DNA of 64,000 nucleotides, taken from Cupriavidus taiwanensis. Its GTDB lineage: Bacteria; Pseudomonadota; Gammaproteobacteria; Burkholderiales; Burkholderiaceae. The position numbers and the translations under genes were made by a program. Where the stretch lies: contig NZ_LT984803.1 of assembly GCF_900250115.1 (NCBI RefSeq), positions 2,011,583 to 2,075,582 on the forward strand. The letters run 5' to 3'. How positions within the stretch are numbered: position 1 is the stretch's first letter; every line of letters begins with the position of its first letter. Below the pieces are notes generated by a model. The model was not told the DNA's origin and did not search any database. It worked only from the letters and a program-made list of their open reading frames with translations. This document shows positions 38,700 to 46,727 of the stretch, piece after piece.

Positions 38700-39233
38700 C
38701 TAGTCCTTCAGGTTGCCGAGCTCGCGCCGCAGCGACGCCGCGTTGGCCTCGCTGCGGGCGATGTCGTCGCGCAGCGCCGCGGTGCGGTCGAGATATTTCT
38801 GGTAGTTGCGCTCATTGCCCTGGCGCTCCGGCTGGCCATTGTTGTACTCGGCGCGCAGCGCCTGCAGCTTGGCTTCCTCGGCCTGCAGTTCCTGCGTCAG
38901 CACGGTTCGGCGCTCGCTGTCGCGGCTGCGCTGGGTGGCATTGTCCACGCGCGGGAAACCGGTGCCGCCGCCGGTGGCGGCGCTGCTGCCGGCACTCTTG
39001 GCCGGTGCGGCAATGCGCCCGCCCGGCACGGTCACGACCTCGGGCAGGTTCAGCTTCTTGCAGCCCTTGCCGGCATTGCCGTTGCGGTACTCCGGCACGC
39101 CGTTGGGACCGGTGCAGACATAGACATCCGAGGACTGCGCCAGCGACGGCCCGGCCCATGCGCCCAGCGCCAGCGCCGCGGCGCTCACCAGAACGGGGAA
39201 TCGGCGTCGGCTTTGGTGCACGGAACGGGGCAT
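38700..39233 (-). CDS. DUF4124-domain exported protein
   Basis: The 177-residue product (from the chosen ATG) has a signal peptide MPRSVHQSRRRFPVLVSAAA... with cleavage near SLAQS. A DUF4124-like segment follows (SSDVYVCTGPNGVPEYRNGN), then a Gly/Ala/Pro linker and a charged coiled-coil-like C-terminus of about 80 residues. Longer starts at 39278 and 39338 are possible, but they would put the signal peptide inside. The role is unknown. Its insertion between glnA and ntrB with a 4-base gap to ntrB suggests cotranscription. Confidence 0.75.
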   Translation of the reverse strand: MPRSVHQSRRRFPVLVSAAALALGAWAGPSLAQSSDVYVCTGPNGVPEYRNGNAGKGCKKLNLPEVVTVPGGRIAAPAKSAGSSAATGGGTGFPRVDNATQRSRDSERRTVLTQELQAEEAKLQALRAEYNNGQPERQGNERNYQKYLDRTAALRDDIARSEANAASLRRELGNLKD

Positions 39234-39341
39234 GGCATGAGTCCGGTGGGCCGTGCGGGGAAAGGCTTCCATGGGCATGGCGTCAGTTAGAACGGGGATG
39301 GATCGGGACAGAATCGAATTCCCCATTCTAGCGAGCAAAGC

Positions 39342-39367
39342 AAAAAGGGACAGCCGAAGCCGCCCCC
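39342..39367 (-). terminator. Intrinsic terminator downstream of glnA
   Basis: On the minus strand GGGGCGGC-TTCG-GCTGTCCC forms an eight-pair stem (two G-U) with a UUCG tetraloop, followed by TTTTT. It lies 56 bases after the glnA stop and would partly insulate the DUF4124-ntrBC genes. Confidence 0.85.
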
Positions 39368-39422
39368 TTGTGGTGCAACTGTTGCCCGGTCACAACCTGC
39401 GTCATGGCCGGGCCAGGGCTGC

Positions 39423-40838
39423 TTACAGCGAGTAGTACATCTCGAACTCGACCGGGTGGGTGGTCATGCGGAAACGCGTGACTTCTTCCATCTTCAGTTC
39501 GATGTACGCATCGATCATCGAGTTGGAGAACACGCCGCCGCGGGTCAGGAACTCGCGGTCGTTGTCCAGGTACTCCAGCGACTGATCCAGGCTCGAGCAG
39601 ACGGTCGGGATCTTTGCATCCTCTTCCGGCGGCAGGTCATACAGGTTCTTGTCGGCAGCCTCGCCCGGGTGGATCTTGTTCATGACGCCGTCCAGGCCGG
39701 CCATCAGCAGCGCCGAGAAGCCCAGGTACGGGTTCATCAGCGGATCCGGGAAGCGGGTCTCGATGCGGCGGCCCTTGGGGTTGGCCACATACGGGATACG
39801 GATCGAAGCCGAACGGTTGCGGGCCGAGTAGGCCAGCTTGACCGGAGCCTCGAAGCCCGGCACCAGGCGCTTGTACGAGTTCGTGCCCGGGTTGGTGATG
39901 GCGTTCAGGGCACGGGCGTGCTTGATGATGCCGCCGATGTAGTACAGCGCGAATTCCGACAGGCCGGCGTAGCCGTTGCCCGCGAACAGGTTCTGGCCAT
40001 CCTTCCACACGGACTGGTGCACGTGCATGCCCGAGCCGTTGTCGCCAACGATCGGCTTCGGCATGAAGGTGGCAGTCTTGCCGTAGGTGTGGGCGACGTT
40101 CTGGATCACGTACTTCTGCAGCTGGGTCCAGTCGGCGCGCTGCACCAGCGTGCTGAAACGGGTGCCGATTTCGTTCTGGCCCTGGCCAGCCACTTCATGG
40201 TGGTGGACTTCAACGGGGATGCCCAGCGATTCCAGGATCAGGCACATTTCCGAACGCATATCCTGGAAGGTGTCGATCGGGGCGACCGGGAAGTAGCCGC
40301 CCTTCTTGCCCGGACGGTGGCCGGTGTTGCCGTGCTCGAATTCCTTGGCCGACGACCACGGTGCTTCTTCGGAGTGGATCTTCACGAAGCAGCCTTGCAT
40401 GTCGACGTTCCAGGTCACGCCGTCGAAGATGAAGAACTCGGGCTCCGGGCCGAAGAAGGCGGTGTCGCCCAGGCCGGTGCTCTTCAGGTAGGCTTCGGCG
40501 CGCTTGGCGATCGAACGCGGATCGCGGTCATAGCCCTTGCCGTCCGACGGCTCGATCACGTCGCACGACAGCACCAGCGTGGGCTCTTCGTAGAACGGGT
40601 CGATGTGGGCCGTGTTCGAATCCGGCATCAGCAGCATGTCCGAAGCTTCGATACCCTTCCAGCCGGCGATCGAGGAACCATCGAAAGCGTGGCCGCTTTC
40701 GAACTTGTCTTCATCGAAGTGCGACACGGGCACGGACACGTGTTGCTCCTTGCCTTTGGTATCGGTGAAACGGAAGTCGACGAACTTGACGTCGTTTTCC
40801 TTCACCAGCTTCATCACGTCTGCAACGCTGTGGGCCAT
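39423..40838 (-). CDS. glnA: Type I glutamine synthetase
   Basis: GlnA makes glutamine from glutamate and ammonia and is the main ammonium assimilation enzyme. The 471-residue length and start [20 protein letters not shown] are typical. A Shine-Dalgarno AGGAG precedes the ATG; the long in-frame extension upstream to 41105 is non-coding. Catalytic signatures include [20 protein letters not shown] and [13 protein letters not shown]. The adenylylated Tyr is in NLYDLPPEE near residue 398. Expression should be driven by the sigma-54 promoter and NtrC boxes upstream. Confidence 0.99.
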   Translation of the reverse strand: MAHSVADVMKLVKENDVKFVDFRFTDTKGKEQHVSVPVSHFDEDKFESGHAFDGSSIAGWKGIEASDMLLMPDSNTAHIDPFYEEPTLVLSCDVIEPSDGKGYDRDPRSIAKRAEAYLKSTGLGDTAFFGPEPEFFIFDGVTWNVDMQGCFVKIHSEEAPWSSAKEFEHGNTGHRPGKKGGYFPVAPIDTFQDMRSEMCLILESLGIPVEVHHHEVAGQGQNEIGTRFSTLVQRADWTQLQKYVIQNVAHTYGKTATFMPKPIVGDNGSGMHVHQSVWKDGQNLFAGNGYAGLSEFALYYIGGIIKHARALNAITNPGTNSYKRLVPGFEAPVKLAYSARNRSASIRIPYVANPKGRRIETRFPDPLMNPYLGFSALLMAGLDGVMNKIHPGEAADKNLYDLPPEEDAKIPTVCSSLDQSLEYLDNDREFLTRGGVFSNSMIDAYIELKMEEVTRFRMTTHPVEFEMYYSL

Positions 40839-40958
40839 GCCAATCTCCTGGGTATTCGGCAAATGTCTGTGAAAGCCAATTCTTGGGACTGTCGCCAGCG
40901 GCGCCGCTGCATCGTTGCCGCGCCTGACTGGCCTCGCCGCGAAAGGACGATGGATGTT

Positions 40959-40974
40959 AGCAGAAAGCGTGCCA
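40959..40974 (-). promoter_or_regulatory. Sigma-54 promoter of glnA
   Basis: TGGCACGCTTTCTGCT on the minus strand matches TGGCACG-N4-TTGCA with the essential GG and GC exactly 12 bases apart. The transcript would start near 40948, about 110 bases before the ATG. Confidence 0.9.
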
Positions 40975-41127
40975 ATCAAACGTCCCACGGGGCGCCGGGC
41001 CCGAAAATTGTGCAACTCCGGCGAATCGCGCACCATGCTGGCCGGCAACGTAAACTGCCTTCCAACCGGCAGGGCGGCCATGTGGCGTTCCCGCGACACA
41101 GTCAACCCCGGTTGCCAGCGTCATGGA

Positions 41128-41143
41128 ACACCATCATGGTGCA
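41128..41143. promoter_or_regulatory. NtrC-type enhancer box 1 upstream of glnA
   Basis: On the minus strand TGCACC-ATGAT-GGTGT is a near-perfect match to the NtrC dyad TGCACC-N5-GGTGCA. It lies about 190 bases upstream of the predicted sigma-54 start. Confidence 0.8.
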
Positions 41144-41157
41144 AACATCAAGGCAAA

Positions 41158-41172
41158 GCACCGTATTAGTGC
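41158..41172. promoter_or_regulatory. NtrC-type enhancer box 2 upstream of glnA
   Basis: GCACC-GTATT-AGTGC matches the NtrC dyad with one mismatch. Its centre is about 30 bases (three helical turns) from box 1, the arrangement of the paired NtrC sites at enterobacterial glnA. Confidence 0.7.
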
Positions 41173-41262
41173 GGCTGCACCAAAATCGGTCTGCTTTCGC
41201 CCTGTGACGGCGCTTGCCAGACCCTGCCGGCCAGCTCCGCCCCCGCCCCGCAACCGCGGCGC

Positions 41263-41270
41263 TATAGAAT
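41263..41270 (+). promoter_or_regulatory. -10 element of the rhodanese gene
   Basis: TATAGAAT contains two overlapping -10-like hexamers (TATAGA, TAGAAT) about 55 bases upstream of the ATG at 41323. No clear -35 was found. Confidence 0.35.
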
Positions 41271-41322
41271 AACGGGTTGCGGCCCCTGCGCCACGATTCC
41301 ACCCATTCAATTTGTCACGCCG

Positions 41323-41787
41323 ATGACCACCCGAGACGATCTCCTCCAGGCTGCCCGCCAGCGTCAGGAACAAAACCAGTTGCCGTACTTCGGCGCGCTG
41401 TCGCCCCAGGAAGCCTATGCCCTGCTGCAGAACGACCCGTCCGCCGTGCTGGTGGACGTGCGCACGCAGGCCGAACTGGACTGGGTGGGCGGCGTCGACG
41501 TCCCCGACGCGCAGTTCGCCCATGTCGAATGGATGTCCTACCCCGGCGGCGCGCAGAATGCACGCTTTATCGAGGAGCTGCGCGCACGCGTGCCGTCCGA
41601 CGTGCCGGTGCTGTTCCTGTGCCGCAGCGCGGCGCGCTCCAAGCATGCGGCGCGGGTGGCCACCGAAGCCGGCTACCACTTCGCCATGGACGTGCTGGAA
41701 GGTTTCGAAGGCAACCGCGACGATCATCACCACCGCAAGACCGTCGAGGGCTGGTGCGTGCGCGGCCTGCCCTGGCACGGCGCCTGA
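41323..41787 (+). CDS. Rhodanese-like domain protein
   Basis: The 154-residue single-domain protein carries the rhodanese active-site loop C100-R-S-A-A-R-S, in which Cys carries the persulfide. An upstream VLVDVRTQAELDW motif (CH2A type) is also present. Such proteins transfer sulfur, for example to cyanide or in cofactor biosynthesis; the acceptor is unknown here. It stands alone, divergent from glnA, and ends at a shared terminator with the next, convergent gene. Confidence 0.9.
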   Translation: MTTRDDLLQAARQRQEQNQLPYFGALSPQEAYALLQNDPSAVLVDVRTQAELDWVGGVDVPDAQFAHVEWMSYPGGAQNARFIEELRARVPSDVPVLFLCRSAARSKHAARVATEAGYHFAMDVLEGFEGNRDDHHHRKTVEGWCVRGLPWHGA

Positions 41788-41810
41788 TGTCCGCCCGGAC
41801 CTGAATGCAA

Positions 41811-41832
41811 AGGGGCAGCCAAGGCTGCCCCT
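41811..41832. terminator. Bidirectional terminator between rhodanese and MoCF-domain genes
   Basis: AGGGGCAGCC and GGCTGCCCCT form a 10-base stem around AA. On the plus strand GCTCTTTT follows. It is placed between two convergent stops. Confidence 0.75.
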
Positions 41833-41855
41833 GCTCTTTTGGCCAGCCGGAAGGC

Positions 41856-42680
41856 CTAGGCCTGCGCGGCCTGGCGCGGCGGCTGCTCCACGGTCTCGTA
41901 CCCCATCGCCTGCACGCCTTCGAGCAGCATCGCGTAGGCCGGCGCCAACAGCTGGGCCGGGCCCTTGACGCCCAGGTCGATATGGCGGCGCGCGAAGCGG
42001 TCGCCGCGCTGCACGTCGCCGACCGACGGCAGGCTGAACACGCGGATGCCCGGATGCGCCGCCTCGACCTTTTCCATCAGCGGCGTCAGCGTCGACTCCG
42101 GCGCCTCGAACACGTAGAAGGCCCGCTCCTGCTGCAAGACCTGGTGGAACAGGTGCGCATAGTCGTGGTCCAGCACCCACTCCATCATCGGCCACGCCAT
42201 CACCGGGAAGCCCGGCATGAAATGATGGTGACCGACCGAGAAGCCGGGGATGCGGTTATAGCTGTTGGGAATGATGCGCGCGCCTTCCGGGAACTCGCCC
42301 ATCTTGAAGCGGTGCTGGTTTTCCGGCAGCGTCAGGTCGCCCTTGGCGGGGTCGCCGCCGGCGGTCTCGGCGATGCGCAGCGCGATCAGTTCGCGCGCCT
42401 CGGGATGCAGCACCAGCGGCACGCCAAGCGCCGCGGCCGCGCACTGGCGCGTGTGGTCGTCCGGCGTGGCGCCGATGCCGCCGGTGCAGAACACCACGTC
42501 GGGGCCGGCCAGCGTGCGCCGCAGCGTGGCGGTGATGCGGGCGCGGTCATCGCCGACATACTCGGCCCACTCCAGCGCCAGGCCGCGCGCGCCCAGCAGT
42601 TCGATGGTGCGGCGCAGGTGCTTGTCTTCGCGCCGCCCGGAAAGAATCTCGTCGCCAATGACGATCAGGCCGAAACCCAT
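41856..42680 (-). CDS. Molybdopterin-binding (MoCF/CinA-like) domain protein
   Basis: The 274-residue protein begins MGFGLIVIGDEILSGRREDK, the signature of the MoaB/Mog/CinA N-terminal domain. FCTGGIGATPDDHTRQCAAA follows, with the GGIG and DDxT motifs that bind molybdopterin or a nucleotide in relatives. The CinA C-terminal amidase domain is absent; the C-terminal ~110 residues differ. Substrate unknown. It lies 12 bases from the EI24-like gene, so the two probably form an operon. Confidence 0.85.
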   Translation of the reverse strand: MGFGLIVIGDEILSGRREDKHLRRTIELLGARGLALEWAEYVGDDRARITATLRRTLAGPDVVFCTGGIGATPDDHTRQCAAAALGVPLVLHPEARELIALRIAETAGGDPAKGDLTLPENQHRFKMGEFPEGARIIPNSYNRIPGFSVGHHHFMPGFPVMAWPMMEWVLDHDYAHLFHQVLQQERAFYVFEAPESTLTPLMEKVEAAHPGIRVFSLPSVGDVQRGDRFARRHIDLGVKGPAQLLAPAYAMLLEGVQAMGYETVEQPPRQAAQA

Positions 42681-42692
42681 ATTGCCCTCGCT

Positions 42693-43580
42693 TCAGGAGT
42701 TTTCGATGCGGCGCACGTCGTGCGGCGCCAGGTCGATGACGTCGCGGCCCGACGACGGCGCGGCAGGCGGCTGGGCCGGCACGGCGGCGCGCTCTGCCCG
42801 CAGCTGCGCCAGCGCGCGCAGGCAGAAATGGCCGAACCACAGCGCCGAGAAAATAAAGATCAGCACATAGAGCCACAACGTGCCGACGAGCACGAACGGA
42901 AACAGGAAGATCACCGCCGCCGACGACACCCACAGTATCGTCGGCGCCGAGCCCAGCAGCCCCACCGCCACCCCGATCACCAGCAGCGGCGTGCGGTGGC
43001 GCCGCACCAGGGTCTTGCGCTCTTCGGCGCTGGCGTGGTCGGCGAGCGCGTCATAGGTCATCACGCGGTAGGTCAGCCAGCCCCACAGCAACGGCGGAAT
43101 CAGCGCAAAGAATGGCGGGATCAGCCACAGCGGCAGCGTCACCAGCACCAGCGACAGGAACACCGCGGTGCTGCCAAGCGAATGGAACACGCTGCCCAGC
43201 ACGCTGCCGCCGTGGGCCTTGGCCAGGTCGGGGTAGCTGCGCTCCAGGTGGCGTACCACGGCCGGCACCGAGAACACGCCGATAAACATCAGCATCGACG
43301 CGATCACCAGCGGGATCGCCAGCGCCGCCACGAACAGCGGCGCCACCACGGAGCGCAACGATTGCAGCCCGAACCAGTCGAGCGCGCTGTAGATCCAGCT
43401 GGTCAGCACCGAGGTTTCCAGGAAGCCGCGGGTGGCGCCCATGATGGGGTCCCAGCCCCACCAGAGCAGCCCGCCCCACAGCAGCGTGGCGAGGGCGAAA
43501 GGCAGCACGGTCAGCATCAGCATGCGCGGATGCAACTGGCTGACCAGCGCGCGGCCAAACGAGCGGAAGATATCGTTCAT
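42693..43580 (-). CDS. EI24/CysZ-like membrane protein
   Basis: The 295-residue product has about six membrane segments and belongs to the EI24 domain family, which includes the sulfate permease CysZ. It starts MNDIFRSFGRALVSQLHPRM. Segments such as LVLVTLPLWLIPPFFALIPP and GWLTYRVMTYDALADHASAE are typical of the betaproteobacterial version. There are no sulfur genes nearby except the rhodanese, so sulfate transport cannot be assumed. Confidence 0.85.
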   Translation of the reverse strand: MNDIFRSFGRALVSQLHPRMLMLTVLPFALATLLWGGLLWWGWDPIMGATRGFLETSVLTSWIYSALDWFGLQSLRSVVAPLFVAALAIPLVIASMLMFIGVFSVPAVVRHLERSYPDLAKAHGGSVLGSVFHSLGSTAVFLSLVLVTLPLWLIPPFFALIPPLLWGWLTYRVMTYDALADHASAEERKTLVRRHRTPLLVIGVAVGLLGSAPTILWVSSAAVIFLFPFVLVGTLWLYVLIFIFSALWFGHFCLRALAQLRAERAAVPAQPPAAPSSGRDVIDLAPHDVRRIENS

Positions 43581-43752
43581 GCAGTCGAAGGCAAACAGGA
43601 AAGTCGCGGGGCGCCGGCCAGGTCAGCACGGTGACGGGCCGGCGGCAACCCGGAACACTAGCATACGCCGCTTGCCGCCATGGCGCGGTGGCATCCGCCG
43701 CGGCCGCAGGATGGCCGCGAATGCGCCGCCAGCGCAGCCGCCAATGCAGTCA

Positions 43753-44727
43753 TCAAGGCAGCCGCAGGAGCCGCTTGATGCCGTACCACTGGTGGGCCAG
43801 GAAGCCCGTGCCGTAATCGTGGCCCTTGCCCATGGGCGGCGGCAGCTGGTCGCGGATGCCGGTGGGGTGGTAGGTCCCGGTGAAGACCGCGGTGCCGAAC
43901 AGCATGTCCCACCAGGGGAAGATCACGCCGTAATTGCAGCCGCCAAGCTTCGCCGGCGCACCGTCGGCTTCGTGGCCGATGCCGACCGCGTGGTGGGTGC
44001 GGTGAAAGCGCGGCGAAATCAGCAGCCGCTCGCCGATGGTGCCGAAGTGCAGCCGCAGATTGGCATGCTGCAGGCTCTGCAGCAGCTGCGACAGCGCCAC
44101 CAGCAGCACATACTGCGACGGCTCCACCCCCACGCCCAACGCCACCAGCGCAAACACCAGGTCGCGCAGCATGTCGTCCAGCAGGTGGTTCCGGTTGTCG
44201 CTCCACAGCGTCATCTGGCGCTGGCTGTGGTGCACCGCATGCAGGTGCCACCACCAGCGGAACGAGTGCGACGCCCGGTGGTACCAGTAATCGAGCAGGT
44301 CGAACAACAGCAGGTAGACAAAGAAGCTGGCCAGCGGCACCGAGGTCACGCCCGGCCACCAGTCTTCCACATTGATGCGGTGCCAGCCCATCAGCCGCAG
44401 CTGGCCTTCGAGCGCATCGGTCAGCGGCGCCAGCAGGAAGAACATCGCCAGCCGGAACAGGCCCAGGCGGTGGATCACGGTATAGAGGATGTCGGTGCGG
44501 ACCGCGGCCCGGTCGGCCACGGCTTCGACCGGGCGCCATTTCTCCAGCGGCCCCAGGATCAGCGCCATCACCGCGATCTGCACCAGCCCCACCAGCAGCC
44601 ATTCGGTGCCGGTGAAGGCTTCCTCGGCATAGCGGCCGAAGCCCAGGTCATAGACCACGGGCAGCACCACGTCCTGGAACAGCGTGCCTTCGATCTGGCC
44701 GATCCACCCGTTCAGCGTGTCCCACAT
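43753..44727 (-). CDS. Sterol desaturase/fatty acid hydroxylase family protein
   Basis: The 324-residue membrane protein carries the di-iron histidine motifs of this superfamily: HRASH, HAVHHSQ and RFHRTHHAVG, followed by a further HP/HxxxG region. These enzymes hydroxylate or desaturate lipids using oxygen. About four to five membrane segments are seen. The substrate is unknown. Its start overlaps the stop of the upstream deacetylase gene by one base (TGATG), so the two are translationally coupled. Confidence 0.9.
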   Translation of the reverse strand: MWDTLNGWIGQIEGTLFQDVVLPVVYDLGFGRYAEEAFTGTEWLLVGLVQIAVMALILGPLEKWRPVEAVADRAAVRTDILYTVIHRLGLFRLAMFFLLAPLTDALEGQLRLMGWHRINVEDWWPGVTSVPLASFFVYLLLFDLLDYWYHRASHSFRWWWHLHAVHHSQRQMTLWSDNRNHLLDDMLRDLVFALVALGVGVEPSQYVLLVALSQLLQSLQHANLRLHFGTIGERLLISPRFHRTHHAVGIGHEADGAPAKLGGCNYGVIFPWWDMLFGTAVFTGTYHPTGIRDQLPPPMGKGHDYGTGFLAHQWYGIKRLLRLP

Positions 44728-45575
44728 CAGCGCGCGCCCTCCTGTTGTCCGACGGGCCGCCCGATCCAGTCGCGATAGGCCGGGTGTTCGCGCAGCGTCG
44801 CAAAGCAGAAGCCCTTGCGCTGCAGGCCGGTGAGCAGGGGTTCGAGCACGGCCGGCGCCCAGGGGTCCTGCCGCGACCAGATGCCGAGGTGCGCCATGGC
44901 GATGTCGCCGTCGCGCAGGCCGGCCAGCGCGCGCTGCAGCAACACTTCATTGGGATAGCGCGCCGACGACAGCTCGTCGCCCAGGAAGCCCGCCGGGGCC
45001 CAGCCGACATGGCGGAAGCCGCATTGCTCGGCCCACTGCAGCGTCTGCGGCGCGGTGCGGCCGCCCGGGGCGCGCCACAGCGGCACCATCTCGGCACCGG
45101 TCATGCCGCGCAGGGCCTCGGCGCTGCGCCGCAATTCCTTGCAGAAGCCGGCCTGGTCCATGGCCACGTCCTGGCCCGCCTGCGCGCCGAATTGCGGCCG
45201 CATGGTGACCTGGCCGGCGCGCACGCTGCGCAGGTAGACGTGGTCGAAGGTATGCGTGCCGAAGGCGTGGCCGTCGGCCACCAGCGACTTCCAGTACGGG
45301 GCCCATGACGGGTCGAGCGAACTGTCCTTGCGCACCGTCGGCTCATTGGCCAGGAAGAAGGTGGCGCGGACCTGGTGGCGGCGCAGGGTGTCGGCGATCA
45401 GCTGCGCCTGGCTCATGCTGCCGGTGTCGAAGGTCAGGTAGAGCGTACCGGCCGGGCACGCCCGCGAGGCCGGCGCGGCGGCGGCCTGCTGCGCCAGCGG
45501 CATGCCGCACGCCAGCGCCAGCGCGGTCAGCCCCCCTTTCATCGCAGCGCGGCGCAATGCCCTGATCGGTGCCAT
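44727..45575 (-). CDS. Exported polysaccharide deacetylase family protein
   Basis: The 282-residue protein has an N-terminal signal peptide (MKGGLTALALACGMPLAQQA region, cleavage near AAAA). A NodB-type domain follows. Motif 1 reads TFDTG (residues 48-52) instead of the usual TFDDG. Motif 2 is H108-TFD-H112 and motif 3 is WRAPGG. The loss of the second Asp removes one usual metal ligand, so activity may differ. Start could also be the ATG 11 codons later. It is coupled to the sterol desaturase-like gene. Confidence 0.88.
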   Translation of the reverse strand: MAPIRALRRAAMKGGLTALALACGMPLAQQAAAAPASRACPAGTLYLTFDTGSMSQAQLIADTLRRHQVRATFFLANEPTVRKDSSLDPSWAPYWKSLVADGHAFGTHTFDHVYLRSVRAGQVTMRPQFGAQAGQDVAMDQAGFCKELRRSAEALRGMTGAEMVPLWRAPGGRTAPQTLQWAEQCGFRHVGWAPAGFLGDELSSARYPNEVLLQRALAGLRDGDIAMAHLGIWSRQDPWAPAVLEPLLTGLQRKGFCFATLREHPAYRDWIGRPVGQQEGAR

Positions 45576-45599
45576 GGTCCCTGCCCTGCCCGGTTGGCG

Positions 45600-46586
45600 T
45601 CAGTACAGCGGCGCGCGCGTGCGGAAATAGATGCCGTGGGGCGAGCGCCCGACCCGCACGGTCTTGACCAGCTTGCGGCTGGCCACGTCGACCAGTCCGA
45701 CCGCGCGCGCCCAGCGGAAGGTCACCCACAGGGTCTTGCCGTCGGCGGTCAGCTCCATGTCGTCCGGGCCCGGCGGCAGTCCGGTGATGTCGCCGACCTT
45801 GCTCAGCGTCTGCTGGTCGATGATGCTGATGCTGCCAGTGACGCGGTTGCTGAGGAATAGGTGGCGCCGGTCGCCCACGGCGCGGAAGTTATGCGCGCCC
45901 TTGCCGGTCTGGATCTGCTTGACCACGGTGCGGGTGCGCCAGTCGATCACGGCCACGTAGTCGGCGCCGGTCATGCCCACCAGCAGGTATTTCTGGTCCG
46001 GCGTGACCCAGATTCCCGCCGGCGCCGAACCGGTTTCCATGCGCCACATCACGTTCTGCGTGACCAGGTCGATGGCAGCCACTTCGTTGGAATCCTGCAG
46101 CGTGATGAAGGCGATGCGGCTGTCGGCGGTGAACGCGATATGACTGGGGGTCTTGCCCAGCGGATACTGTCTGGCTAGCTTCAGCGCCTTGCCATCCCAG
46201 CGGTACACGTCGACGCGGTCGAGCCGGTTGCCGGTGGCGACAAACCACTTCTGGTCCGGCGAGAAGCCGATCTGGTAAGGGTCGTCGATATTGAGCACGC
46301 GTTGCTGGACCTTGCCGCTGACCGGATCCAGGAAGACCAGGTCGTTGCCAACCGCATTGGCGACGATCAGCGATTTGTCGTCCGGCGTGGCGATCAGGTG
46401 GTGGGGCTCCTTGCCGATCGGGAAGGTCTCAAGCACCTTGAGCGTGTCCTTGTCGATGAGCGTGACGGTGGCATCACCCGAATTGAGGATCACCACCACC
46501 TCCGCCCGAGCCGGCACCGTCATCAGGCCCAGCGCGAACGCGCCCACCGTGATCCCACCAGCCACCCACCGCCGCAATGCGAACAT
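45600..46586 (-). CDS. Exported YVTN-type beta-propeller protein
   Basis: From the chosen ATG the product has 328 residues with a signal peptide MFALRRWVAGGITVGAFALG... ending near PARAEVV. The rest is made of repeated blades of the YVTN type (TVTLIDKDTLKVLETFPIGK, AIDLVTQNVMWRMETGSAPA, SIIDQQTLSKVGDITGLPPG). Such propellers are often periplasmic and bind partners or cofactors. No heme or PQQ motif is evident. It probably belongs with the next two genes (deacetylase, sterol desaturase-like), perhaps in envelope modification (inference). Confidence 0.85.
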   Translation of the reverse strand: MFALRRWVAGGITVGAFALGLMTVPARAEVVVILNSGDATVTLIDKDTLKVLETFPIGKEPHHLIATPDDKSLIVANAVGNDLVFLDPVSGKVQQRVLNIDDPYQIGFSPDQKWFVATGNRLDRVDVYRWDGKALKLARQYPLGKTPSHIAFTADSRIAFITLQDSNEVAAIDLVTQNVMWRMETGSAPAGIWVTPDQKYLLVGMTGADYVAVIDWRTRTVVKQIQTGKGAHNFRAVGDRRHLFLSNRVTGSISIIDQQTLSKVGDITGLPPGPDDMELTADGKTLWVTFRWARAVGLVDVASRKLVKTVRVGRSPHGIYFRTRAPLY

Positions 46587-46727
46587 AAGACCCGCTACCA
46601 GAAGAACTGAATCGGCGATTCTAACGTTTGACCGGCGGATTCCGCTGACGTCGCCGCCGACGGCAGACAAGAATTTGGCAGATTGTTGCGCCGGTACGAC
46701 CATTTACTGCCGTGCCGGCGCGCGACC

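Noticed and set aside
41030..41044. Third possible NtrC box upstream of glnA
   Set aside because: Only the left half GCACC fits; the right half matches at two of five bases.
40839..41105. 89-codon N-terminal extension of glnA
   Set aside because: The region contains the sigma-54 promoter, and a Shine-Dalgarno sequence precedes the ATG at 40838.
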